DNA of 64,000 bases from Bacteroidales bacterium (GTDB lineage: Bacteria; Bacteroidota; Bacteroidia; Bacteroidales; CAIWKO01). Location: contig JALOBU010000011.1 of assembly GCA_023228145.1 (NCBI GenBank), positions 51,832 to 115,831 on the forward strand, given 5' to 3'. The position numbers and the translations under genes were made by a program. Numbering within the stretch: position 1 is the first letter of the stretch; each line of letters begins with the position of its first letter. Under the pieces are notes generated by a model that was given only the letters and a program-made list of their open reading frames with translations, was not told where the DNA came from and ran no database searches. This document shows, in pieces, positions 7,440 through 15,749 of the stretch.

Positions 7440-8855
7440 ATGAAAAAAAGAATTTTATTATTTAGTTTCATTTGTGCAATGACAGCAATGTATACTTATG
7501 CACAACAGGACACAATTGTTGCCTGGACATTTCCAACCGGAAATTTAACAGATACAGTTGCTGATGCCGGAATAGCTGGAAATATCGGATCAAGAACAAT
7601 CATGCATGAAGGCGGCACAGGTGTAACTACTATGGTTCCGGGCGACGGGACATACGCTGAAGAAGTTACAGGCTGGGATAATGGTGATAATGTAAAATTC
7701 TGGTCTATCAAATTCAAAGCTGAGAATTATCATGATTTGGTTTTGTATTCAAAACAAAAATCAGATGCAACAGATTTCGGCCCAAAGGACTGGAAAGTTC
7801 AGTATAAAGTGGGTTCGTCAGGAACCTGGACAGATATTACCAGTGGAACCATTGTTTGTACCAATGACTGGACAGGTGGTGTTGTGAACGCACTGGCTAT
7901 TCCTATTACTACTCCCGGTAGCAATTCAATTTATATCCGCTGGATCATGACTTCAAATACAGCCACTAATGACGTTGATGTTTTAGCCACAGGCAAATCT
8001 GCTATAGATAACATCGTAATTATGGGCACCGCTGACTTGCCTGTTGAAACGGGTGATACTATTGTAGGATTTAATTTTGCTGATACAACCGATACGGAAT
8101 TTAATGCAGACTTTGGGCTATCAGGGAACCTGACATATAACATACAGGCTGAAGATACAGGATATAATGACAGGCCTTTGACTTATACCAATGGCTACTC
8201 GGATTATGCAGCAACTGCTACAGGATGGGATGGTGGTGATAGTGTGAAATTCTGGTCAATAAAGTTTAAAGCAAATGGCTATAAAGACATGAAAGTATGG
8301 TCGAAACAAAGGTCTGACGGAACAAACCCCGGCCCAAAAGATTGGAAGTTACAATGCCGTTTGAGCGGTGGCGAATGGGAAGATATTCCCGGGGGAAATA
8401 TTACTGTGGCCAACGACTGGACAACAGGAGTGGTTAGTGAACTGGCGTTACCAGCAACTATGAACGATCCCGGAACGACATCAATTTATATTCGGTGGAT
8501 TATGACATCGAACGAAAGTTCTAGCGGCAGTGACGTACTCCCGACGGGAATATCAAAAATTGATGATATCCTTGTTACAGGAACTTTATCAGGTTTAGGC
8601 ATTTCAAGTGTGATATATGAAAATAATGTTGGCGTGTATCCGAATCCATGTGCTGACATACTTAATATCAACTCATCAGAAGAAATAGCAAAAACAGAGA
8701 TTTATAATATGCTTGGCGCAAAAGTATATTCTAAAGCAGCGAAATCAAATGACTTACAGATAAATGTAAATCAATTTGAAGAAGGCCTTTATTTGGTAGT
8801 ATTACATTTTAATAATGAAACAAAAGTTGTTACCAGAAAGATCATTATTAAATAA
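7440..8855 (+). CDS. T9SS-exported protein with two copies of one domain
   Basis: Secreted or surface-attached protein of 471 residues. A signal peptide ends at about residue 21-23 (MYTYAQ). Two homologous domains follow, about residues 24-198 and 204-383. Both contain the sequences GWDxGDxVKFWSIKFKA, GPKDWK, a conserved Asn-Asp-Trp, SIYIRWIMTSN, and an S/TGxSxIDxIxxxG ending. The last 75 residues form a T9SS type A sorting domain (VYPNPCADILNINSS, EIYNMLGAKVYS, GLYLVVLHF, ending RKIIIK). The repeated domain resembles a carbohydrate-binding-like beta sandwich, but I cannot name it. It precedes the TonB receptor gene and a strong hairpin follows it. Confidence 0.85.
   Translation: MKKRILLFSFICAMTAMYTYAQQDTIVAWTFPTGNLTDTVADAGIAGNIGSRTIMHEGGTGVTTMVPGDGTYAEEVTGWDNGDNVKFWSIKFKAENYHDLVLYSKQKSDATDFGPKDWKVQYKVGSSGTWTDITSGTIVCTNDWTGGVVNALAIPITTPGSNSIYIRWIMTSNTATNDVDVLATGKSAIDNIVIMGTADLPVETGDTIVGFNFADTTDTEFNADFGLSGNLTYNIQAEDTGYNDRPLTYTNGYSDYAATATGWDGGDSVKFWSIKFKANGYKDMKVWSKQRSDGTNPGPKDWKLQCRLSGGEWEDIPGGNITVANDWTTGVVSELALPATMNDPGTTSIYIRWIMTSNESSSGSDVLPTGISKIDDILVTGTLSGLGISSVIYENNVGVYPNPCADILNINSSEEIAKTEIYNMLGAKVYSKAAKSNDLQINVNQFEEGLYLVVLHFNNETKVVTRKIIIK
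7509..8586 (+). repeat. Tandem duplication encoding two homologous extracellular domains
   Basis: Copy 1 spans roughly 7509-8030 and copy 2 roughly 8052-8586. Protein identity is clear in blocks (tryptophan-glycine block, GPKDWK, SIYIRWIMTSN), with different loops between them. The copies have diverged enough that this is an old duplication, not an active repeat. Confidence 0.8.
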
Positions 8856-8876
8856 AAAAACCAAATAATGAAATTG

Positions 8877-8914
8877 AAAGACTGTCGGCAGATAATTGCT
8901 GACAGTCTTTTTTT
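8877..8914 (+). terminator. Rho-independent terminator or attenuator directly before a start codon
   Basis: A 14-base-pair stem (8877-8890 with 8897-8910, one G-U pair) closes a 6-base loop and runs into seven T residues (8908-8914). This is a textbook intrinsic terminator after the T9SS gene. The ATG of the TonB receptor gene begins at 8918, only three bases after the T tract, so the hairpin also occupies that gene's leader. Confidence 0.85.
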
Positions 8915-8917
8915 GCC

Positions 8918-11272
8918 ATGATAAAAAGATTTGCACTATACATCTTATTTTTATTTTCATTGTTTGTATCATACTCGCAAACTATTGAAGGATATATAAC
9001 TGATGCTGAAAATAAACCTTTACAGAATGTGAATGTCATTTTATCTGGCGTAAAGAAGGGAACAACAACCAACGAAAATGGATTTTACAGCCTAAGCGAT
9101 ATAAATAAAGGAAACTATATAATTGAAGTGAGTCACGTAGGCTATACATCGCATTCACAAAAAATAGAAATCAATAACGATATTGTCATTAAATTGGATT
9201 TCACTTTACAAAAAGAGATGATTAATATTGAAGAAGTGGTGATTCAGGCGAAATCAGAAGATAATTTTGATATCATTAATATTCCTGTTCGGACAAAACT
9301 CCTAGACGAACAGGATATTAAACAAATACCAGCAATATCAGCCAGCAAAATGTTTAATTCTATATCGGGAGTTAATACGAGCAGTGAATTTGGTATTTTT
9401 TCGACATCAACGGTTGTTTCACTAAGAGGTATAGGAGGAAATTCACAATCAGGTACTTTGGTTGTAATGGATGGAATGCCGCTAAACAAAACTGACGGAG
9501 GTTCTGTAAATTGGAACATTATTGATAAAGATAATATAGAAAAGGTTGAGATAATCAAAGGCCCGGGTTCCGCGTTGTATGGCTCGAATGCGATGGGCGG
9601 GATTATTAATTTTATCAGCAAGCCACCTGACGGAAATTTCGGTTGTAATGTCAGCGTTTCATCGGGTACTTATAGAACTTTGGAAGCAAAAACAAGCGTA
9701 ACGGGCTCATTATTGAAAAGATTAATCTACTGGAAAGCCTTTGCTAATTACCGCATCAGCGATGGTTATATCAACACACCTGATGAAATTATCAAAGAAA
9801 ATGATTCCATTGTGGTGCCTGTATTTCTCAAAGAATTTTTTGCAGGTGGTTCCCTAGGGTTTCATATCAACGAAAACAATAATATAGAATTATCTTTTAA
9901 TTATTTTGATGATATCAGGGGCAGAGGAGTTAAAATTTACGAGGATGTGGGCTCAAACATTGAGAGGGATACGTATCATGCATTTTTAAAATATAAAGGG
10001 CAAGTTAAGAAATGGAGGATTTATACAACTGCTTACGGAATGTACGAGAAGTATTTCAGGCTGAATGAATATTACAGCGATGGTTCTTATACTTTATATG
10101 AAGTGGATTCAAGGAGAGAAGATTATGGATTGCGAATATGGACTGAAACTCCCATAGGAAAAAAAAATGAAATCACATTTGGTGGAGAGGCAAAGATTGG
10201 GAAAGTTTATGGAAAAGACATTTATTATACTTCCACAGACCTGATTAAAAATAAAGGGTCTATGACAACATATGCGCTTTTTGTACAAGACAAGTTCACT
10301 TTTGGAAAGCAGAAATGGAGCCTTGTTGCAGGGGTACGTTTCGATGGCGCTATATTTTATGATGCGGCTTTTTCAATAGAAAACCCTTCGTATTCCATAG
10401 AATATTTAACAAATTTTCAATTTGATGATATTGATACAAAACAGTGGTCGGCAATTAGCCCGAAGCTAACTCTGCAGTTTGCCCCATCCATATATTTTAA
10501 ATCATACATTTCAGTAGCAAAAGGATTCAGGTCACCGATTTTGGACGACCTATGCCGCTCAGAAAACAGCCGTTACGGGTTCAGGGTAGCAAATCCTGCA
10601 ATAAAGCCGGAAAATATTTATAATATGGAGGTAGGATTTGACAAAACTTTTTTTAAAATACTAAGGACAGAATTATCATTTTATTATTCTGCCGGTTATG
10701 ATTTTATGTTTATGATTTCAACTTCTGATTCTGTTAACCTAGGATACACTATAGCGCCGATTTATCATGTAACCAACATAAGTAAAGTGAACATTTTTGG
10801 CATTGAAACGGATGTGTCATCTCCCATTGGAAAATATATTACAGCATTTTTCAATTACACATTTAATCATTCCACCATAGGCGATTTTAAAACCAATACT
10901 GAAGCAGACAGAGATCTGGAAGGGAAGTTTCTTCCTGATGTTCCGATGCATAAGTTCTCAACCGGCATTAACATGCTGACACAATACGGAAACCTTTCAA
11001 TAGCTGGTAAATATGTGGGTGAGTGTTGGGTTAAAGATGATAATACCATAGATTATATCTATTTAATGACAGATAAGTACTCTTCATATTTTACAGTGGA
11101 CATTAAATTGTGGCAAAAAATTAAACAATTTGAGTTTAGCATTGATATTGATAATTTATTTAATAAAGTTTATATCAATAACAGAGGTTACAAATCCCCT
11201 GGAAGAATGGTTTTTGGGAAAATGGTATTCCAGTTCAAAAATAAAGTGAATAAAAAATCTCGAATTGACTAA
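8918..11272 (+). CDS. TonB-dependent outer membrane receptor of the oxyanion locus
   Basis: Outer membrane active transporter of 784 residues. A signal peptide (to about residue 20, VSYSQ) is followed by a CarboxypepD-regulatory-like beta sandwich (about 21-110: IEGYITDAENKPLQNVNV), then the plug domain (about 125-235, with VSLRGIGGNSQSGTLVVMDGMPLNK and GSNAMGGIINFI) and a 22-strand-type barrel ending in VFGKMVFQFKN. There is no SusD partner, so it is not a typical glycan-uptake pair and looks more like a metal-chelate or small-ligand receptor. Its place between WtpA-like and WtpBC-like genes suggests transport of tungstate or molybdate, perhaps in chelated form. The ATG at 8918 is supported by the signal peptide that follows it. 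Confidence 0.9.
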   Translation: MIKRFALYILFLFSLFVSYSQTIEGYITDAENKPLQNVNVILSGVKKGTTTNENGFYSLSDINKGNYIIEVSHVGYTSHSQKIEINNDIVIKLDFTLQKEMINIEEVVIQAKSEDNFDIINIPVRTKLLDEQDIKQIPAISASKMFNSISGVNTSSEFGIFSTSTVVSLRGIGGNSQSGTLVVMDGMPLNKTDGGSVNWNIIDKDNIEKVEIIKGPGSALYGSNAMGGIINFISKPPDGNFGCNVSVSSGTYRTLEAKTSVTGSLLKRLIYWKAFANYRISDGYINTPDEIIKENDSIVVPVFLKEFFAGGSLGFHINENNNIELSFNYFDDIRGRGVKIYEDVGSNIERDTYHAFLKYKGQVKKWRIYTTAYGMYEKYFRLNEYYSDGSYTLYEVDSRREDYGLRIWTETPIGKKNEITFGGEAKIGKVYGKDIYYTSTDLIKNKGSMTTYALFVQDKFTFGKQKWSLVAGVRFDGAIFYDAAFSIENPSYSIEYLTNFQFDDIDTKQWSAISPKLTLQFAPSIYFKSYISVAKGFRSPILDDLCRSENSRYGFRVANPAIKPENIYNMEVGFDKTFFKILRTELSFYYSAGYDFMFMISTSDSVNLGYTIAPIYHVTNISKVNIFGIETDVSSPIGKYITAFFNYTFNHSTIGDFKTNTEADRDLEGKFLPDVPMHKFSTGINMLTQYGNLSIAGKYVGECWVKDDNTIDYIYLMTDKYSSYFTVDIKLWQKIKQFEFSIDIDNLFNKVYINNRGYKSPGRMVFGKMVFQFKNKVNKKSRID

Positions 11273-11306
11273 ATAACAAATAAAATAAATCGATTAACCT
11301 TAAAAA

Positions 11307-12392
11307 ATGAAAAAAATGAGAAAAATGAAAACATGCTTGGTTATGTTGCTATCCGTTGCAATCTTTTATGGTTGCGGGCAGCCCAAAGTTGGGCCTGTTG
11401 GTGAAAATGAAACCCTTGAAGTTTCTTACGACAGTACCGATAAAACGAATGATTTTTATGATGATGCAGAAACTATTGCACTTAAAGGTGAACGTAAAGT
11501 TGAAGTAACAGGCGAGATATTAGATTCACGCATTATTGATTTTTCAAATTTGAAAAAACACAGTGTTATTGTTAAAGAAACAAAGTTTCAAACGCCTGCC
11601 GATTCATTTGTCGGTGCATATCGTTATGACGGGTATTCTTTATACGATATTTTAAATGAAGTAGTATTGAATAAAAAAAACAAGGAGGAATATTCTCCCA
11701 TTATTGACATCTTTGTGGAAATTGAAAACAATGCCGGAGAAAAAGTAGTGTTAAGTTGGGGGGAAATTTATTACCCGATACACCGGCATGAAATTATCAT
11801 TGCCACGGATGTCATGAGAATTGTTCCAAGTAAAACGAAAGAGTTATGGACTTTGCCGGAAAACACAAAACTTGTTGTAGGAAGTGACCTGATAACGGCA
11901 AGAAACATATCTAATCCTTCAAAAATTAAAATAATTTCTTACCCGACAGATATTGTGTCTCAAAAAGGGATGAAACCTTTATTTAGCCCCGAAGTTAAAA
12001 TATCAGATGGTGAAAAAGAAATTTTAACACTGAAAGATGCTCCCAAAAATATTGTAATGCAGAATTATCCCGCAATATTTTACGGAAAGGGCAGAGGTAT
12101 TCACAGCACGCAACCTTTTAAAGGGGTTATGGTAAAAGATATTTTGCATGATAATTTCTCTTTAAGTGAAGAATTAATAAAAAAAGGATTGATATTCGCT
12201 GTGGCAAAAGATGGTTACAGGAGTGTTTTTTCATACAGTGAGGTTATGAATAGAAATGACCAGGCAGAATTGCTTTTAATTACCAAGCTTGACGAAGAAG
12301 ATGGTTCGGTATTCAGGATTTATCCATCTATGGATTTTTTCAGTGACAGAGCCGTGAAAGCATTAACTGAAATAAGCTGCGTACTTTGGTAA
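11307..12392 (+). CDS. Lipoprotein resembling two sulfite-oxidase-fold domains without the Mo-binding cysteine
   Basis: A signal sequence with Cys23 (IFYGC) suggests a lipoprotein. Residues about 47-210 (VTGEILDSRIIDFSNLKK, DGYSLYDILNEV, WTLPENTKLVVGSDLITARN) follow the pattern of the sulfite-oxidase (SUOX) molybdopterin-binding fold. Residues about 225-361 show the same pattern again (FKGVMVKDILHD, AKDGYRSVFSYSEVM, GSVFRIYPSMDFFSDRAVKAL). Besides Cys10 and the lipobox cysteine, the only Cys is near the C-terminus (SCVLW), so the cysteine that ligates molybdenum in true SUOX enzymes is absent from both halves. It is probably a binding, chaperone or sensor protein rather than an oxidoreductase. 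The SUOX assignment is by eye and tentative; the link to Mo/W uptake rests on position between the receptor and permease genes. Confidence 0.6.
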   Translation: MKKMRKMKTCLVMLLSVAIFYGCGQPKVGPVGENETLEVSYDSTDKTNDFYDDAETIALKGERKVEVTGEILDSRIIDFSNLKKHSVIVKETKFQTPADSFVGAYRYDGYSLYDILNEVVLNKKNKEEYSPIIDIFVEIENNAGEKVVLSWGEIYYPIHRHEIIIATDVMRIVPSKTKELWTLPENTKLVVGSDLITARNISNPSKIKIISYPTDIVSQKGMKPLFSPEVKISDGEKEILTLKDAPKNIVMQNYPAIFYGKGRGIHSTQPFKGVMVKDILHDNFSLSEELIKKGLIFAVAKDGYRSVFSYSEVMNRNDQAELLLITKLDEEDGSVFRIYPSMDFFSDRAVKALTEISCVLW

Positions 12393-12399
12393 AATCAAT

Positions 12400-13194
12400 A
12401 TGTCAGGCAAAAAGTATTTATCAATATCACCTTTTGGACTTTTGCTTGTTTTTCTGAGCAGTTTAATTCTATTGTTCATTATTGCTCCTATAGCAGGAAT
12501 GTTTTTTTCAACGCCGGCTTCTTCACTTTTTGACACTGCTCAGGACAAACAAGTACGCGATTCAATATGGCTAACGCTTTTTACTGCAATGGGGGCTACA
12601 TTGGTTGCGTCAATTGGAGCAATTCCTCTTGCATATTTGTTGGCGCGCAGAGAATTTCGTTTCAAAAGAGTTGTTCTTGGTGTTATTGATTTACCTATTG
12701 TTATACCTCATTCTGCGGCAGGCATTGCCATTTTAGGATTTATCTCCCGTGATACTTTTTTAGGAAAATCGGCATCTGTCTTTGGTATTGACCTGATTGG
12801 GCATCCATTAGGAATATCTGTTGCAATGGCATTTGTCAGCATCCCCTTTTTGATAAATGCTGCAAGGGATGGGTTCATGAATGTACCTGTCAGGTATGAA
12901 AAAGCAGCCCAGATTTTGGGAGCTTCTCCAATAAGAATATTTTTCAGCATTTCACTTCCCCTTGCTTGGAAAAGCATCGTCTCGGGTTTAATTATGATGT
13001 TTGCAAGAGGAATGAGTGAATTTGGCGCTGTGGTTATAGTTGCGTATCATCCCATGATTACCCCGGTTTTAATATATGAACGCTTTGGCTCGTTTGGGTT
13101 GAGTTACGCCCGCCCTGTTGCAGTTCTTTTTATTATTGTCTCATTGATATTCTTTATTATTTTAAGGCTATTAAGTAAAACAAAAAATGCTTGA
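12400..13194 (+). CDS. wtpB: Tungstate/molybdate ABC transporter permease
   Basis: Inner membrane permease of 264 residues with six predicted membrane segments, for example at about 12-34, 55-80, 90-112, 130-150, 195-215 and 235-258. The EAA loop that contacts the ATPase is clear (YEKAAQILGASPIRIFFSISLP, about 166-187), and the LAYLLARREF and VIPHSAAGIAIL segments are typical of ModB/WtpB. It starts 7 bases after the SUOX-like lipoprotein gene ends and overlaps the ATPase gene by 8 bases, so the three are translated together. Substrate is inferred from the WtpA-like binding protein in the locus. Confidence 0.9.
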   Translation: MSGKKYLSISPFGLLLVFLSSLILLFIIAPIAGMFFSTPASSLFDTAQDKQVRDSIWLTLFTAMGATLVASIGAIPLAYLLARREFRFKRVVLGVIDLPIVIPHSAAGIAILGFISRDTFLGKSASVFGIDLIGHPLGISVAMAFVSIPFLINAARDGFMNVPVRYEKAAQILGASPIRIFFSISLPLAWKSIVSGLIMMFARGMSEFGAVVIVAYHPMITPVLIYERFGSFGLSYARPVAVLFIIVSLIFFIILRLLSKTKNA

Positions 13195-14245
13195 ACTTAG
13201 AAACATATCAAAACGTATTGGTGATTTTGTTTTGGAGGATATTTCTTTTAATGTTTCAAAAGGCGATTATTTTGTTTTGCTGGGTGTTTCCGGAGCCGGA
13301 AAAACTATGTTGCTTGAAATCATAGCTGGCCTCAGAAACACTGATAAAGGGAATATTATACTTGACGGATTGGATATAACCAATATTAGAGCTAATAAGC
13401 GTGGAGTAGGCTTGGTATTTCAGGATAGTGCTATTTTCCCCCATTTAAATGTTGCGAAAAATATTGCATATTCTTTGCATGGAAAAGGCTTAACAAAAGC
13501 CGAAATTCAATCTCGTGTGATAAAATGGGCAGAGACAGTCAATATTGAAAACCTTCTCGAGCGCCAGTCAAACGGCCTTTCAGGAGGTGAAAAAAGAAGA
13601 GTCGCTCTTGCAAGAACGCTGGCTATGGAACCCGACATTTTATTGCTGGATGAACCATTATCATCATTAGATGTTTTGCTTCAATATGATATGATTAGGT
13701 TGTTAAAACAAATAAATACTTCCGGAAAAACAATCATGCATGTAACTCATGATTATAATGAAGCATATTCTCTTGCCAGAACCCTGGCAATAATAAATTC
13801 AGGGAAAATTGAGCAATTAGGTTTGCCGGAAGAAATATTTAAAAACCCCTACAGCAAGTTTGTGTCGGCAATGACCGGAATAAGAAACTTTTTTGTTTGT
13901 CATGAAATACAAAATGCAGGCAAATTATACAAAATACGCATTAAGGAAGGATTATCTGTTTTTTCATCAGAGTATTGTGCCCCGGGAAATCCTTTCTTTA
14001 TAAGAGAGGATGAGATTTCATTTACAAACCAAGACATAAATATTGAAGAAAATATCATTGAAGGAATAATTACAGACATTTTCCCGTCACCTGAATTCTA
14101 CAGCGTGGTTGTTGATGCCGGAGTTAATTTTTATGTTAGAGTGAAAAAACAGGATATGAAACTTTTATCTGTTAATATTGGCGGCAAAATACGGGTTCAA
14201 ATTCTGCCTGAAGTTGTAATTCCTGTTAAAAGAGATACAACGTAA
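13187..14245 (+). CDS. wtpC: Tungstate/molybdate ABC transporter ATP-binding protein
   Basis: Cytoplasmic ATPase driving the importer. It shows Walker A GVSGAGKT (33-40), a Q-loop (VFQDSAIFPHL), the signature LSGGEKRR (about 131-138), Walker B ILLLDEP (about 151-157), a D-loop (SSLD) and the switch histidine HVTHD (about 184-188). The region after about 285 is a TOBE/Mop-like domain (EGIITDIFPSPEFYSVVVDAG), which in ModC/WtpC binds oxyanion and can inhibit transport. The 352-residue length is normal. The gene is the last of the locus; a 103-base gap with a new promoter-like element separates it from lpdA. Confidence 0.92.
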   Translation: MLELRNISKRIGDFVLEDISFNVSKGDYFVLLGVSGAGKTMLLEIIAGLRNTDKGNIILDGLDITNIRANKRGVGLVFQDSAIFPHLNVAKNIAYSLHGKGLTKAEIQSRVIKWAETVNIENLLERQSNGLSGGEKRRVALARTLAMEPDILLLDEPLSSLDVLLQYDMIRLLKQINTSGKTIMHVTHDYNEAYSLARTLAIINSGKIEQLGLPEEIFKNPYSKFVSAMTGIRNFFVCHEIQNAGKLYKIRIKEGLSVFSSEYCAPGNPFFIREDEISFTNQDINIEENIIEGIITDIFPSPEFYSVVVDAGVNFYVRVKKQDMKLLSVNIGGKIRVQILPEVVIPVKRDTT

Positions 14246-14315
14246 ATCAAATTTTGACAAAAAATATCAGAAAGGGTTCTTTTGTAATCAATTAACTTTT
14301 TTAACCCTAATTTAC

Positions 14316-14323
14316 TACTTTTG
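14316..14323 (+). promoter_or_regulatory. -7 element upstream of lpdA
   Basis: TACTTTTG fits TAnnTTTG and lies 26 bases before the lpdA ATG. No good TTG element is found at the expected distance upstream, so the call rests on the -7 box and position. Confidence 0.4.
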
Positions 14324-14348
14324 TCAAAGTTAAATCAAAGAGTTTTTT

Positions 14349-15740
14349 ATGAAATACGACATTATTATTATCGGCTCAGGCCCAGGAGGGTACGTGGCCG
14401 CTATCAGAGCAGCTCAATTAGGATTTTCAGTTGCTGTTGTTGAAAGGGCTGAATTAGGTGGCATTTGCCTGAACTGGGGGTGCATACCTACAAAAGCATT
14501 GTTGAAATCAGCACAGGTTTTTAACTATGCTAGGCATGCTTCTGATTACGGAGTGAAAATTTCAGGCGAACCTATGCCGGATTTTGAAGCTATAGTGAAA
14601 CGAAGCCGTACTGTTGCCGAAAATATGAGCAAAGGGATACAGTTTTTGTTTAAAAAGAATAAAATTGAAGTTATACAAGGCACAGGGAAAATCCTCCCGG
14701 ATAAAAAAGTTGAAGTAACTGATCCAAATGGAAACATAACAACCTATGAAGCTGCTCACATAATCATTGCAACCGGTGCACGCTCACGGACATTGCCGAA
14801 TCTTCCGATAGATAACAAAAAAATAATAGGTTACCGTAAAGCGATGACATTGGAAAAACAACCACAATCATTGCTTGTTGTTGGCTCGGGAGCCATTGGT
14901 TCCGAGTTTGCCCATTTCTATAATACCATTGGTACAAAAGTTACATTGGTTGAAATGCTTCCCAATATTGTCCCTATTGAAGATGAAGAAGTATCAAAGC
15001 AGTTAGAGCGTAGTTTTAAAAAGAACGGCATGAAAGTATATACTTCTTCAACCGTTGAAAATGTTGATATCAGCGGAGATTTATGCAAAGTGTTGATTAA
15101 AACTCCTAAAGGTGAAGAAACTGTTGAAGCTGAAATTGTGCTTTCTGCGGTTGGTGTGAGCACTAATATTGAAGGCATTGGACTCGAGGAGTGTGGTATT
15201 CGGGCGGAAAAAGGCAAAGTAATGGTTGATGATTTTTACCGTACAAATGTTGAAGGCTACTTTGCCATCGGTGATATCGTGAAAGGCCCCGCGCTGGCGC
15301 ATGTGGCATCACGCGAAGGCATCATCTGTGTTGAAAAAATAGCAGGAAAAGATGTGAAACCTATGGATTATAACAATATTCCAGGCTGTACTTACACCTA
15401 TCCCGAGATAGCTTCAGTCGGGTTAACCGAAAAAGCAGCTCTTGAAGCTGGCCACGAAATAAAGGTGGGCAAATTTCCTTTCACTGCCTCGGGAAAAGCA
15501 ACAGCTTCAGGTTTCAGAGATGGCTTCATTAAGGTTATTTTTGATGCCAAATCAGGGATGTGGCTGGGAGCACATTTCATAGGTGAAAATGTTACTGAAA
15601 TGATTGCAGAAGCTGTGGTGGCACGAACTTTGGGAACAACAGTGCACGAAATTTTATCTTCAGTGCATCCGCATCCCACAATGTCGGAAGCAGTGATGGA
15701 GGCAGTGGCGGCAGCTTACGGAGAAGTAATTCACATTTAA
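14349..15740 (+). CDS. lpdA: Dihydrolipoyl dehydrogenase (E3)
   Basis: FAD enzyme that reoxidises dihydrolipoamide with NAD+, as the shared E3 subunit of 2-oxoacid dehydrogenase complexes or of the glycine cleavage system. An N-terminal FAD-binding GxGxxG (IIIGSGPGGY) is followed by the redox disulfide C40-x4-C45 in GGICLNWGCIPTKA, then a second nucleotide-binding motif (VVGSGAIGSEFAHF). The catalytic His442-Glu447 pair lies in HPHPTMSE near the C-terminus. Length 463 is typical. No E1, E2 or glycine-cleavage genes are nearby, so the complex it serves cannot be told. asnB starts 9 bases after the stop codon. Confidence 0.96.
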   Translation: MKYDIIIIGSGPGGYVAAIRAAQLGFSVAVVERAELGGICLNWGCIPTKALLKSAQVFNYARHASDYGVKISGEPMPDFEAIVKRSRTVAENMSKGIQFLFKKNKIEVIQGTGKILPDKKVEVTDPNGNITTYEAAHIIIATGARSRTLPNLPIDNKKIIGYRKAMTLEKQPQSLLVVGSGAIGSEFAHFYNTIGTKVTLVEMLPNIVPIEDEEVSKQLERSFKKNGMKVYTSSTVENVDISGDLCKVLIKTPKGEETVEAEIVLSAVGVSTNIEGIGLEECGIRAEKGKVMVDDFYRTNVEGYFAIGDIVKGPALAHVASREGIICVEKIAGKDVKPMDYNNIPGCTYTYPEIASVGLTEKAALEAGHEIKVGKFPFTASGKATASGFRDGFIKVIFDAKSGMWLGAHFIGENVTEMIAEAVVARTLGTTVHEILSSVHPHPTMSEAVMEAVAAAYGEVIHI

Positions 15741-15749
15741 TCCTACCCA

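Noticed and set aside
14273..14307. GGGTT...AACCC as a terminator after wtpC
   Set aside because: Only five base pairs with a 25-base loop and no following T tract.
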